Assembly (NCBI GenBank): GCA_031398975.1
Contig: JANNOI010000041.1
Coordinates: 62,001-126,000, forward strand
DNA: 64,000 bases
Source: JAKFWI01 sp031398975
Lineage (GTDB): Bacteria; Pseudomonadota; Alphaproteobacteria; Caulobacterales; Aquidulcibacteraceae
Reading direction: 5' to 3'
The position numbers and the translations under genes were made by a program. The notes beneath the pieces were generated by a model that saw only the letters and a program-made list of their open reading frames with translations, searched no databases and was not told the DNA's origin. Below are positions 15,619 to 23,758 of this stretch, piece after piece. How positions within the stretch are numbered: position 1 is the stretch's first letter; each line of letters starts with the position of its first letter.

Positions 15619-16250
15619 CCTTGCGGGCGCGAGGCCGCTTTGTGACGCTGGAGGGCGGCGAGGGGGCGGGCAAATCCACGCTCGCGAAAGGCCTGGCTGA
15701 GACTTTGCGCGCGCGCGGCACCGAGGTGGTTACCACCCGCGAGCCCGGAGGGTCTCCGGGGGCCGACGAAATCCGCGCCCTGCTAGTGACCGGGGCGACC
15801 GGGCGGTGGAGCGTGCTCTCGGAGGCGCTGCTCTTGAGCGCGGCCCGCAGCGACCATCTGGAGCGCACCGTGCGGCCGGCGCTGGAGGCGGGCTCGGTGG
15901 TGATCTGCGACCGCTACACCGACAGTTTCCGCGCCTATCAGAGCGCCGGGCGCGGGCTGCCCGCGCGCGCCGTCGATACGCTGACCGCGCTGATCGGGGC
16001 CGACGTTCCGGACCTGACGCTGGTGCTCGATATCGACCCAAACCTCGGGATTGCGCGCTCGCGGGGGCCATCGCTCCAGGAGGCGCGGTTCGAGGCGATG
16101 GGCCACCCCTTCCACGCGCGCGTGCGCCAGGCCTTCCTCGACATCGCCGCCGCCGAGCCGGCGCGCTGCCGGGTGCTGGACGCCTCGCTCCCGCCAGAGG
16201 AGGTGGCGGCCGCCGCGTTGGAGGCGCTGGAGGCGCTTGCGCCGCGATGA
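15615..16250 (+). CDS. tmk: Thymidylate kinase
   Basis: 211 residues, normal length. The P-loop GGEGAGKST is at residues 14-22. The DR(Y) motif is in VVICDRYTDSFRAYQSAGRG, and the LID region reads RSRGPSLQEARFE. It phosphorylates dTMP to dTDP. It overlaps dacF upstream and holB downstream by four bases each, so translation is coupled through this run. The tmk-holB-tatD order is widely conserved in bacteria. Confidence 0.97.
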   Translation: MTLRARGRFVTLEGGEGAGKSTLAKGLAETLRARGTEVVTTREPGGSPGADEIRALLVTGATGRWSVLSEALLLSAARSDHLERTVRPALEAGSVVICDRYTDSFRAYQSAGRGLPARAVDTLTALIGADVPDLTLVLDIDPNLGIARSRGPSLQEARFEAMGHPFHARVRQAFLDIAAAEPARCRVLDASLPPEEVAAAALEALEALAPR

Positions 16251-17257
16251 GCGAGGAGGGCGAGCCCGACCAGGAGCCAGGTGCGCCCCATCCGCGCGCG
16301 ACGCACGCCCTGATCGGCCATCGCGAAGAAGAGGCGGCGCTCGCCGCGGCGGCGCGGGAGGGGCGCCTGCACCACGCCTGGCTGCTCACCGGCCCGAAGG
16401 GCGTCGGCAAGGCGACGCTCGCCTACCGCTTCGCGCGCGTCCTTTTGGGCGCCCGCGCCGCCGGGCCGCGCCCGTTCGACGTCGCCCCCGACGATCCCGT
16501 CGCGCGCAGGATCGAGGCGGGCGCCCACCCGGACCTGTTCGTGCTGCGTCGTGGGCCCGGCGAGCGGGCGGGCAAGCCCCGGCGCGAGATCGCGGTGGAC
16601 GATGCGCGCGCGCTGGGGGCCTTTTTCACGCTCAAGCCGGCCGAGGGCGGCTGGCGGGTGGCGATCGTGGACGCGGTGGACGAGATGAACCGCAACGCCG
16701 CCAATGCGATCCTGAAGACGCTCGAGGAACCCCCGGCGAAGGCGGTGTTGATCCTCGTCTGCCACGCGCCGGGCGCGGTTCTGGCGACCCTGCGCTCGCG
16801 GTGCCGGCGCCTGCGCCTGCGCCCGCTCGGGGAGGAGGACCTTCAGGCCGCCGTCCCGGGCGCAAGCCCTGCTTTGCTGCGCCTGGCGGCCGGGCGCCCG
16901 GGGCGGGCCATCGCGCTGCGCGCCGCCGGCGCCGAGGCGGAAGCCGAGCGCCTGGCCGAAGCGCTGGAGGCGCAACCGGGCGCGCGCGCCGGCGCGCTGC
17001 GGGCGCTCGCCTTCGGCAAGACGGGGCCGGAGCGGCTGGCCTTGACGCTCGAACTGGCCCAAGACTGGCTGAGACGGCGGGCGCTGGAGCAGGCGCTCGC
17101 CCCGAGGCCTGCGCGCACTCCGGAGCGCCTCGAAGAGGGCTTGGCGGGGGCCTGGTTCCAGCTGGAGGAGCTGCGGGGCCAGGCCGAGGGCCTGGGCCTC
17201 GACCCCGCCCATGCGATGGCGCGCGCCATGGCCGTGCTGGAGCGCGTCCGGTGCTGA
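16247..17257 (+). CDS. holB: DNA polymerase III delta' subunit
   Basis: 336 residues. The AAA+ clamp-loader core has Walker A GPKGVGKAT at residues 49-57, a Walker B-like AIVDAVDEMN and the sensor region LEEPPAKAVLILVCHAPGAVLATLRSRCRRLRL. The SRC motif (LRSRC) is conserved. The zinc-binding cysteines of E. coli delta' are not seen. It acts in the beta-clamp loader complex. The start at 16247 overlaps the tmk stop (ATGA); the end overlaps tatD. Confidence 0.93.
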   Translation: MSEEGEPDQEPGAPHPRATHALIGHREEEAALAAAAREGRLHHAWLLTGPKGVGKATLAYRFARVLLGARAAGPRPFDVAPDDPVARRIEAGAHPDLFVLRRGPGERAGKPRREIAVDDARALGAFFTLKPAEGGWRVAIVDAVDEMNRNAANAILKTLEEPPAKAVLILVCHAPGAVLATLRSRCRRLRLRPLGEEDLQAAVPGASPALLRLAAGRPGRAIALRAAGAEAEAERLAEALEAQPGARAGALRALAFGKTGPERLALTLELAQDWLRRRALEQALAPRPARTPERLEEGLAGAWFQLEELRGQAEGLGLDPAHAMARAMAVLERVRC

Positions 17258-18054
17258 TCGATAGCCACGTGAACCTGCACGGGGAGGCCTTCGCGGGGGA
17301 CCTGCAGGCGGTGCTGGCGCGGGCGCGCGCGGCCGGCGTGCGCCGCATGATCACGATCTGCGACCGGCTGGACAGCGCCGCGGCGGTGCTGGCCCTCGCC
17401 GAAGCCCACCCGGACATCTGGGCGAGCGTCGGCGTTCACCCCCACAACGCCAAGGACCACCCCGACCTCACCGCCGAGACCCTGATCGCGCGCGCGCGCC
17501 ACCCACGGGTCGCCGGGATCGGGGAGACCGGCCTTGACCGCCACTACAATCTGAGCCCGCTGGACGCGCAGCAGGCCTCCTTCCGCGCCCATATCGAAGC
17601 CGCCCGCGCGCTCGACCTGCCCGTGATCGTGCACACCCGCGAGGCCGACGCCGAAACCGGGGCTATCCTGGAGCAGGAGATGGCCAAGGCGCCGTTCCGC
17701 GTTCTGATGCATTGCTATACCAGCGGCGAGGCTCTGGCGGCCCGGGCGCTGGAACTGGGGGCTTATTTCTCGCTGTCGGGCATCCTCACCTTCAAGACCG
17801 CGCACGCGGTGCGGGCGGTGGCGGCGATGCTGCCGCTCGACCGGATCCTGCTGGAGACCGATTGCCCGTTCCTGGCCCCGGTCCCCCATCGCGGGCGGCG
17901 CAACGAGCCCGCTTTCCTGGCCGACGTGCAGGCGTTTTTCTGCACCCTCCGGGGGCTTGAGCCGGAGCAGGGCGCGCGCCTGTTGTGGGACAATTTCCAC
18001 ACGTTTTTCAAGGCAATCCCGCCCGCGCCGATCGATCTTGCGGGCCCCCCATGA
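17251..18054 (+). CDS. tatD: TatD-family metal-dependent hydrolase
   Basis: 267 residues of the TIM-barrel amidohydrolase family. Metal-binding positions include VGVHPHNA, GETGLDRHY, VIVHTREAD, LMHCYTSG and LETDCPFLAP. The N-terminal motif reads SHVNLH, so the second histidine of the canonical HxH is Asn. I choose the GTG at 17251, which overlaps the holB stop and places the DSH motif at the N-terminus. TatD enzymes are 3'-5' exonucleases or DNA-repair/quality-control nucleases; despite the name there is no link to Tat export. The downstream gene starts in its stop codon. Confidence 0.92.
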   Translation: MLIDSHVNLHGEAFAGDLQAVLARARAAGVRRMITICDRLDSAAAVLALAEAHPDIWASVGVHPHNAKDHPDLTAETLIARARHPRVAGIGETGLDRHYNLSPLDAQQASFRAHIEAARALDLPVIVHTREADAETGAILEQEMAKAPFRVLMHCYTSGEALAARALELGAYFSLSGILTFKTAHAVRAVAAMLPLDRILLETDCPFLAPVPHRGRRNEPAFLADVQAFFCTLRGLEPEQGARLLWDNFHTFFKAIPPAPIDLAGPP

Positions 18055-18878
18055 GCGCGACCTTGCGCGTGACCATCCTGGGCTGCGGCTCCTCCGGGGG
18101 CGTGCCGCGCGCGGACGGGGACTGGGGCGCGTGCGACCCGGGCGAGCCCAAGAACAAGCGCAGCCGCTGCAGCCTGCTGGTGCAGCGCTGGCGGGGCGCG
18201 CCGGGGGCCGGCGAGGACGCCACCACCGTGCTGATCGACACAAGCCCAGACCTGCGCGAGCAATGCATCGCTGCGCGCGTCGTGCGCGTGGACGCGGTGC
18301 TCTACACCCACGACCATGCCGACCAGACCCACGGGATCGACGATCTGCGCGCCCTGGTGGCGCGCCGGCGCAAGCGGATCGCGGTGTTCATGGACGCCCC
18401 GACCCGGGCCACGCTGACCCGCCGCTTCGCCTATTGCTTCTACGGCCACGAGGATTACCCCCCGATCCTGGAGGATGCCGGGGAATTGCAGGCGGGCGTG
18501 GCGCTGACGGTCGAGGGGCCGGGCGGGCCGATCCGGGCGCTGCCGCTGGCGCAGGACCACGGGGCCGTGGTGTCGCTCGGGTTCCGGTTCGGGGCCGTGG
18601 GCTATTCGAACGACGTGGTGGCGCTGGGTGCGGACGTGCTGGGCCAACTCGGCGGGCTGGATCTGTGGATCGTCGACTGCCTGCGCTATAAACCCCATCC
18701 CACGCACGCCCATCTGGCGCGCACCTTGGAATGGATCGCAACGATCGCGCCCCGGCGCGCGGTGCTGACCAACATGCATGTGGATCTCGATTATGCGCGC
18801 CTCCGCGCCGAGCTGCCCGCCGGCGTTGAACCGGGCTATGACGGCTGGAGCTTCGATCTGCCCGATTCTGATCCCTAG
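18051..18878 (+). CDS. MBL-fold metallo-hydrolase (PhnP-like)
   Basis: 275 residues. The metallo-beta-lactamase signature THDHADQTHG gives the HxHxDH zinc site. Further metal ligands lie in AQDHG, IVDCLR and the late NMHVDLDY. GCGSSGGVP at the N-terminus is typical of PhnP/cyclic phosphodiesterase-like proteins. The ATG overlaps the tatD stop. Probable substrates are cyclic or phosphodiester nucleotides; the tatD-MBL pair is conserved across bacteria but its shared role is not settled. Confidence 0.88.
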   Translation: MSATLRVTILGCGSSGGVPRADGDWGACDPGEPKNKRSRCSLLVQRWRGAPGAGEDATTVLIDTSPDLREQCIAARVVRVDAVLYTHDHADQTHGIDDLRALVARRRKRIAVFMDAPTRATLTRRFAYCFYGHEDYPPILEDAGELQAGVALTVEGPGGPIRALPLAQDHGAVVSLGFRFGAVGYSNDVVALGADVLGQLGGLDLWIVDCLRYKPHPTHAHLARTLEWIATIAPRRAVLTNMHVDLDYARLRAELPAGVEPGYDGWSFDLPDSDP

Positions 18879-18913
18879 CTCACTTCCCATAATAATCCTT
18901 ATGCGAGGTTTGG

Positions 18914-19741
18914 ATGCCTGTAGAAAACCTCCCGGAATCAGACCCTAACGGCCGTACGGCGCGTGCAGCCGAGGCTTTGGTCGCGCTGATGGCCCGCCTG
19001 CGCGACCCCGCGGAAGGCTGCCCCTGGGACCGCGCCCAAACCTTCGAGACCATCGCGCCCTATACGATCGAGGAAGCCTATGAGGTCGCCGACGCGATCG
19101 ACCGGGGCGCCCTGCCCGAGCTGAAGGAGGAATTGGGGGATCTCCTGTTCCAGGTCGCGTTCCACGCGCGGCTGGCGCAGGAGCAAGGCGCGTTCGATTT
19201 CGCCGATGTGGCTGCGGGGCTGGTGGCGAAGATGCGCGCGCGCCATCCCCACGTCTTCGCCGAGGCCGAGGCGCGCACCGCCGGCCAGCAGAGCCTCGCC
19301 TGGGAAGCGCTGAAGGCCGAAGAACGCGCCGCGAAACGGCCGCAGGCCGGCGTGCTGGACGGGGTGGCGCGCGCGCTGCCGGCGCTGGCGCGGGCCGAGA
19401 AGCTTACCAAACGCGCAGCGCGCATCGGGTTCGACTGGCCGCAACCGGACCTGGTGCTCGAGAAGCTGGCCGAAGAATTAAGCGAGCTTGCAGCCGCCCG
19501 CGCGGCGGGCGATGCGCAGGCGATCCAGGAGGAGATGGGCGACGTGCTGTTCGCGGCGGCCAATCTCGCCCGCAAGCTCGACCTCGACCCCGAAGACACG
19601 CTGCGGCGGGCCAATGCGAAGTTCGAGCGCCGCTTCCGCGCGGTCGAGACGCTGCTGGCCGAGCGGGGCCTGGCCGGGGCCCAGGACCTCGATGTGCTCG
19701 AAGGGCTTTGGAGAGAAGTAAAGCGCGCCGAGCGCGCCTAG
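18914..19741 (+). CDS. mazG: Nucleoside triphosphate pyrophosphohydrolase
   Basis: 275 residues with the tandem MazG arrangement. Domain 1 has the metal motif in TIEEAYEVADAI and LKEELGDLLFQVAFHARL (about residues 55-95). Domain 2 repeats it as LAEELSELAAA and IQEEMGDVLFAAANLARKL (about 188-225). It hydrolyses (d)NTPs, and ppGpp-related nucleotides in some bacteria, to monophosphates. It converges on hflX with a 19 bp gap, so the two transcripts end against each other without an obvious hairpin. Confidence 0.95.
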   Translation: MPVENLPESDPNGRTARAAEALVALMARLRDPAEGCPWDRAQTFETIAPYTIEEAYEVADAIDRGALPELKEELGDLLFQVAFHARLAQEQGAFDFADVAAGLVAKMRARHPHVFAEAEARTAGQQSLAWEALKAEERAAKRPQAGVLDGVARALPALARAEKLTKRAARIGFDWPQPDLVLEKLAEELSELAAARAAGDAQAIQEEMGDVLFAAANLARKLDLDPEDTLRRANAKFERRFRAVETLLAERGLAGAQDLDVLEGLWREVKRAERA

Positions 19742-19760
19742 GCCGGCGGCGGTCGCACCC

Positions 19761-21092
19761 CTATTCCGCGGCCAGCGGGGCGTCCTGCTGGGCGCGCACG
19801 CGCGCGGCCATCGCCGCCGGCAGATCGACCTTGAGGCGCATGCTGCCGTCCTCGTCGAGCGCCTCCTCCAAAAGCCGCCCATGGGCCAGGAGCCAGGCGC
19901 GGGTGCGCCCGTCGGCGGGATCGAGGGTGACGTCCAGCGCCTGGGTCGGCCCGAAGGCCAGCCGGTCCATCGCCTCGAGCAGGGCGTCCACCCCCTCCCC
20001 GGTGCGCGCCGACACCGCGATCGCCCCGTCAGCACCCCCCTCCCCGGACGCGCGCGCGGCGCGGCCCTCGCGCCGGTCCGCGCTGAGGAGGTCCACCTTG
20101 TTCCAGGCCTCGAGGATCGGCGGGCGCGCGCCGTCCTTTTCCGGGGCGGTGGGCAGCTCTTTCAGGACGCCGAGCACGTCCTCGCGCTGGTCCTCGCTGT
20201 GGGGGTGGGCGATGTCGCGCACATGGATCAGCAGGTCGGCCTCGCTCACCGCCTCCAAGGTGGCGCGAAAGGCCGCGATCAGCTCGGTCGGCAGGTCGGA
20301 GATGAAGCCCACCGTGTCGGCCACGATCACCGAGCGTCCCGAGGGCAGGCGCACCGCGCGCGCGGTCGGATCCAGGGTGGCGAAAGGCATGTCCTTGGCG
20401 AACACGCCGGCGGCGGTCATGCGGTTGAAAAGGCTCGATTTGCCGGCGTTGGTATAGCCCACCAGCACGATCGTGGGCAGGCCTGCGCGGGCGCGCGCCC
20501 GCCGCTGCAGCCCCCGCATGCGGCGCACCTCGTCCAGATCGTGCTTCAGCTTGTCGATCCGTTTTTCGATCAGGCGATGGTCGATCTCGAGCTGGGTTTC
20601 CCCCGGGCCCCCGGTCTTGCCGAGGCCCCCGCGCTGGCGCTCCAAATGGGTCCAGGTCCGGACCAGGCGCGACTTCTCGTACGCCATGCGCGCTAGCTCC
20701 ACCTGCAGGCGGCCCTCGCTGGAGCGCGCGCGGCGGGCGAAGATTTCGAGGATCAGCCCCGTCCGGTCGATCACCTTGGCGTTCAGGCGCTGCTCGAGAT
20801 TGCGCTGCTGCACGGGGCCGAGCGCGGCGTCCACGATCAGCAGGTCGGCCTCGCCCGCGGCGAACAATGCGGCGAATTCCGCCACCCTGCCGGCGCCGAA
20901 AAACGTCGCCGGGTTGATCCGCCGGACCGGGGCCGTCACCGCCATCGCGACATCGAGGTCCAGCGCCTGCGCCAGCGCGCACGCCTCCTTCAGCCGATCG
21001 GAGCGATCGCGGCGCTCCTCGCTCACCACTGGGTGGGCGACGATCGCACGCTGGCGCGCCGGCAGAGCGGCGGTCCCTCCGTTAGCCTTCAC
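19761..21092 (-). CDS. hflX: Ribosome-associated GTPase HflX
   Basis: 443 residues from the GTG at 21092. That start is preferred to a TTG nine codons earlier because AAGGAG lies nine bases before it. The HflX N-terminal domain contains GAGRVAE and the glycine-rich linker RGGLGKTGGPGETQLE (154-169). The G domain has GYTNAGKS (212-219), DTVGFISDLP (G3) and NKVD (G4). HflX splits stalled 70S ribosomes. The start overlaps the hfq end by 11 bases, the common hfq-hflX linkage. Confidence 0.95.
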   Translation of the reverse strand: MKANGGTAALPARQRAIVAHPVVSEERRDRSDRLKEACALAQALDLDVAMAVTAPVRRINPATFFGAGRVAEFAALFAAGEADLLIVDAALGPVQQRNLEQRLNAKVIDRTGLILEIFARRARSSEGRLQVELARMAYEKSRLVRTWTHLERQRGGLGKTGGPGETQLEIDHRLIEKRIDKLKHDLDEVRRMRGLQRRARARAGLPTIVLVGYTNAGKSSLFNRMTAAGVFAKDMPFATLDPTARAVRLPSGRSVIVADTVGFISDLPTELIAAFRATLEAVSEADLLIHVRDIAHPHSEDQREDVLGVLKELPTAPEKDGARPPILEAWNKVDLLSADRREGRAARASGEGGADGAIAVSARTGEGVDALLEAMDRLAFGPTQALDVTLDPADGRTRAWLLAHGRLLEEALDEDGSMRLKVDLPAAMAARVRAQQDAPLAAE

Positions 21093-21333
21093 CCTCCTCG
21101 GCTCCTTTGTCCGGATCAAACAATTGCACCGGGCCTCCGGGCATTACGGTGGATATGGCGTGCTTGTACACCAATTGCACCTGCCCATCGCGGCGCAGCA
21201 GCACGCAAAAATTATCAAACCAGGTAACAACGCCCTGAAGCTTCACCCCGTTGACGAGGAAGATCGTCAGCGGCGTCTTGGCTTTACGCACCGCGTTCAG
21301 GAACGTGTCCTGCAAGTTTTGCTTTTTGTCCAT
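21082..21333 (-). CDS. hfq: RNA chaperone Hfq
   Basis: 83 residues. Both Sm motifs are intact: LTIFLVNGVKLQGVVTWFD (Sm1) and the YKHA motif at 56-59 (Sm2). QNLQD near the N-terminus is the proximal-face poly(U)-binding segment. The ATG at 21333 gives the normal alphaproteobacterial length; upstream in-frame ATGs would add a non-conserved leader. The ribosome-binding site is weak (A-rich). It forms hexamers that pair sRNAs with mRNAs. It is separated from dat by a strong palindrome. Confidence 0.96.
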   Translation of the reverse strand: MDKKQNLQDTFLNAVRKAKTPLTIFLVNGVKLQGVVTWFDNFCVLLRRDGQVQLVYKHAISTVMPGGPVQLFDPDKGAEEGEG

Positions 21334-21414
21334 TTTTACAGTCTTTTCTGTTTTTATGGAGCCGCCATCGCGCTCCGACCGTGCGTATCTTAATGACACA
21401 AACCCTGGCTGGCC

Positions 21415-21456
21415 AAGCCTGGGCCCGAGCCTGGGCCCAGGCTCGGGCTTAGGCTT
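21415..21456. terminator. Long perfect hairpin between dat and hfq
   Basis: Two 21-base arms pair with only two G-T wobbles and no loop bases beyond the turn. The central 24 bases (21424-21447) are a perfect palindrome with half-site CCCGAGCCTGGG. It begins at the dat stop codon. There is no T-tract on the leftward strand, so it may act as a Rho-assisted terminator, mRNA stabiliser or barrier rather than a classical intrinsic terminator. Confidence 0.55.
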
Positions 21457-22337
21457 TAATAGAGGCCTGCGGCCGCGCGCAGGGCGGGCCCGGCGCGCTC
21501 CAGATAGAACGCGCGCAGGCGTTGCGCCACCGGGCCTGGAACGCCTGCGCCCACGGGGGCGCCGTCGATGGCGATCACGGAAATGGCCGCCCCGGTCGCC
21601 GAGGAGAGGAACGCCTCGCGCGCGGCCTTGGCCTCAGCGACCGTGAAGGCGCGCTCCTCCACCCGCAATTGCAGCTCCGCGGCGAGGCTTAGGAGGGCCG
21701 CACGTGTCACCCCCCGCAGGATGTTGGCGGTCGCCTCGCGGGTCACGAGCGCGCCGTCGCCGGTCACGATCCAGGCATTGGTGGAGGCCCCTTCGGTGAC
21801 CCGCCCGTCCCGGTCCACAAACCACGCCTCGGACGCGCCGGCGGCGCGTGCGGCCTGTTTGGCCAGCACATTGGGGGTGAGCGCGGTGGTTTTGATGTCG
21901 CAGCGCCCCCAGCGTATCTCCGGCGTGGTGATCACCTTGACGCCGGCCGCCGCGCGCGCCGCGACCGCGGCCGGCGCCTGGGCGCGGGCGGTTAGGATCA
22001 GCGTCGGGCGCACGGCGGGCTCGGGGAACGCGTGGTCGCGCGGGGCCGCGCCGCGGGTGATCTGGAGGTAGAGCAGCCCATCGCGCAGGCGGTTGCGGCG
22101 CAGCATCTCCTTCAGCACCACCTGCAGCCCGGCGGTACTGATGGGGGCCGCGATCTTCATCTCCGCGAGGGAGCGCAGGAGCCGCGCGCCATGGCCTTCG
22201 GCGTCCAGCAGAACCCCGTTCCGCACGCCCCAGACCTCATAGATCGCGTCCGCGAACTGCAGGCCCCGATCCTCCACGTGCACCCGCGCGCGGGCGTGGG
22301 GCACATAGGCGCCGTCGACGTAAGCAATGCGGCTCAT
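21456..22337 (-). CDS. dat: D-amino-acid aminotransferase (class IV, PLP)
   Basis: 293 residues of fold-type IV aminotransferase. The Schiff-base lysine is Lys149 in RCDIKTTALTPNVLAKQ, and the PLP-phosphate region EGASTNAWIV and downstream FLSSATGA are conserved. VEDRGLQFADAIYEVWGV is typical of D-alanine aminotransferases rather than branched-chain ones. It interconverts D-alanine/2-oxoglutarate and D-glutamate/pyruvate, supplying D-amino acids for peptidoglycan. It lies 29 bp after ntrX, an arrangement known in Caulobacter-like genomes. Confidence 0.9.
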   Translation of the reverse strand: MSRIAYVDGAYVPHARARVHVEDRGLQFADAIYEVWGVRNGVLLDAEGHGARLLRSLAEMKIAAPISTAGLQVVLKEMLRRNRLRDGLLYLQITRGAAPRDHAFPEPAVRPTLILTARAQAPAAVAARAAAGVKVITTPEIRWGRCDIKTTALTPNVLAKQAARAAGASEAWFVDRDGRVTEGASTNAWIVTGDGALVTREATANILRGVTRAALLSLAAELQLRVEERAFTVAEAKAAREAFLSSATGAAISVIAIDGAPVGAGVPGPVAQRLRAFYLERAGPALRAAAGLY

Positions 22338-22366
22338 TTTGACTGACGAAGTCTCATCTCTCGGGT

Positions 22367-23758
22367 CTAATCCAGCTCACCCGTCCGGCCGGGCGCATCC
22401 ACGCCCAGCGATTTCAGCTTCCGGTGCAGCGCCGATCGCTCCATGCCGATGAAGGCGGCGGTGCGCGAGATGTTGCCGCCGAAGCGGGTGATCTGCAAAG
22501 CCAGATATTCGCGCTCGAACCGCTCGCGCGCGTCGCGCAGCGGCAGGCCGATCACCTCGTGCAGGCCGTTCTGCGGCGAGAGCCCGGCCGAGGGCCAGGC
22601 CTCCTTGGGCAGCGCCTCGATGTTCACCGGGGTGCCGGGATCGCCGGTGGCGAGGATCAGGATGCGTTCGATGATGTTGCGCAGCTGGCGCACATTGCCC
22701 GGCCAGTCCGCCGCCTGCAGCGCCGCCATCGCGTCCGGCGCGATCAGGCGGATCGCAAGGCCCGACGTGTCGGCCAGGCGGGCGACGTAATATTCGGCAA
22801 GCTCCGGGATGTCCTCGCGCCGCTCCGCCAGGCTCGGCACCCGCAGCGGCACCACATTGAGGCGGTGGAAGAGGTCCTCGCGGAAGCGGCCCATCTCGAT
22901 GTCGGCGCGCAAATCCCTGGACGTCGAGGACACGACGCGGACGTTCACCTGCACGTCATTAGCCCCGTTCAGGCGCTGGAAGCGCTGCTCCACCAGCACG
23001 CGCAGGATCTTGCTCTGCGTCTCGAGCGGCATGTCGCCCACTTCGTCCAGCAGCAGCGTGCCGGCATGGGCCTGCTCGAACACCCCGATCTTGCGCGGGC
23101 GCCCGTCCGGGCCGTCCTCGCCGAAAATCTCGCTTTCCATCCGTTCCGGGGCGATCGAGGCGGCGTTGATCGCCACGAACGGACCCGAGCCGCGGGGCGA
23201 GCGGTCATGCAGCAGGCGCGCCACCAACTCCTTGCCGGAGCCCGCCGGCCCCGTCACCAGCACGCGGGAATTGGTGGGCGCGATGCGCTCGATGGCGGCG
23301 CGCAATTGGGCCATCACCGGCGAGGAGCCCACCAGATCGGCGCTGGCGGCGGAGCGCGCGCGCAGCGCCGCATTCTCCCGCTTCAGCCTCGCCGTCTCCA
23401 GCGCGCGCCCGACGATTACGAGCAGGCGGTCGGCGGTGAAGGGCTTTTCGATGAAATCGTACGCCCCCTGCCGGATCGCCGAGACCGCGGTCTCGATCGT
23501 GCCATGGCCGCTGATCACCACCACCGGCAGGTCGGGGTCGAGCTCCTTCAACAGGTGCAGGAGGTCGAGACCGTCGATGCGGCTGCCCTGCAGCCAGATG
23601 TCGAGCACGGCGAGCGTGGGGCGGCGCTGGCGCACCGCCGCGAGCGCCTCGTCGGCGTCGCGCGCCATGCGCACGGAATGGCCTTCGTCCTGCAGGATGC
23701 CGGAAACGAGTTCGCAGATGTCGGCCTCGTCGTCGATCACCAGGATGTCGGCATTCAT
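22367..23758 (-). CDS. ntrX: Nitrogen/redox response regulator NtrX
   Basis: 463 residues: receiver (Asp53 phosphoacceptor, Lys105), AAA+ domain (Walker A GPAGSGKE 170-177, Walker B LLLDEVGDMP) and a Fis-type HTH at the C-terminus (NISRTAAFIGMERSALHRKLKSLG). The sigma54-contacting GAFTGA loop is missing: after ESEIFG the chain reads EDGPDGRPRKIGVFEQA. NtrX proteins of this type generally act without sigma54 ATPase remodelling. The start overlaps the ntrY stop by four bases, so the sensor-regulator pair is translationally coupled. Confidence 0.95.
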   Translation of the reverse strand: MNADILVIDDEADICELVSGILQDEGHSVRMARDADEALAAVRQRRPTLAVLDIWLQGSRIDGLDLLHLLKELDPDLPVVVISGHGTIETAVSAIRQGAYDFIEKPFTADRLLVIVGRALETARLKRENAALRARSAASADLVGSSPVMAQLRAAIERIAPTNSRVLVTGPAGSGKELVARLLHDRSPRGSGPFVAINAASIAPERMESEIFGEDGPDGRPRKIGVFEQAHAGTLLLDEVGDMPLETQSKILRVLVEQRFQRLNGANDVQVNVRVVSSTSRDLRADIEMGRFREDLFHRLNVVPLRVPSLAERREDIPELAEYYVARLADTSGLAIRLIAPDAMAALQAADWPGNVRQLRNIIERILILATGDPGTPVNIEALPKEAWPSAGLSPQNGLHEVIGLPLRDARERFEREYLALQITRFGGNISRTAAFIGMERSALHRKLKSLGVDAPGRTGELD

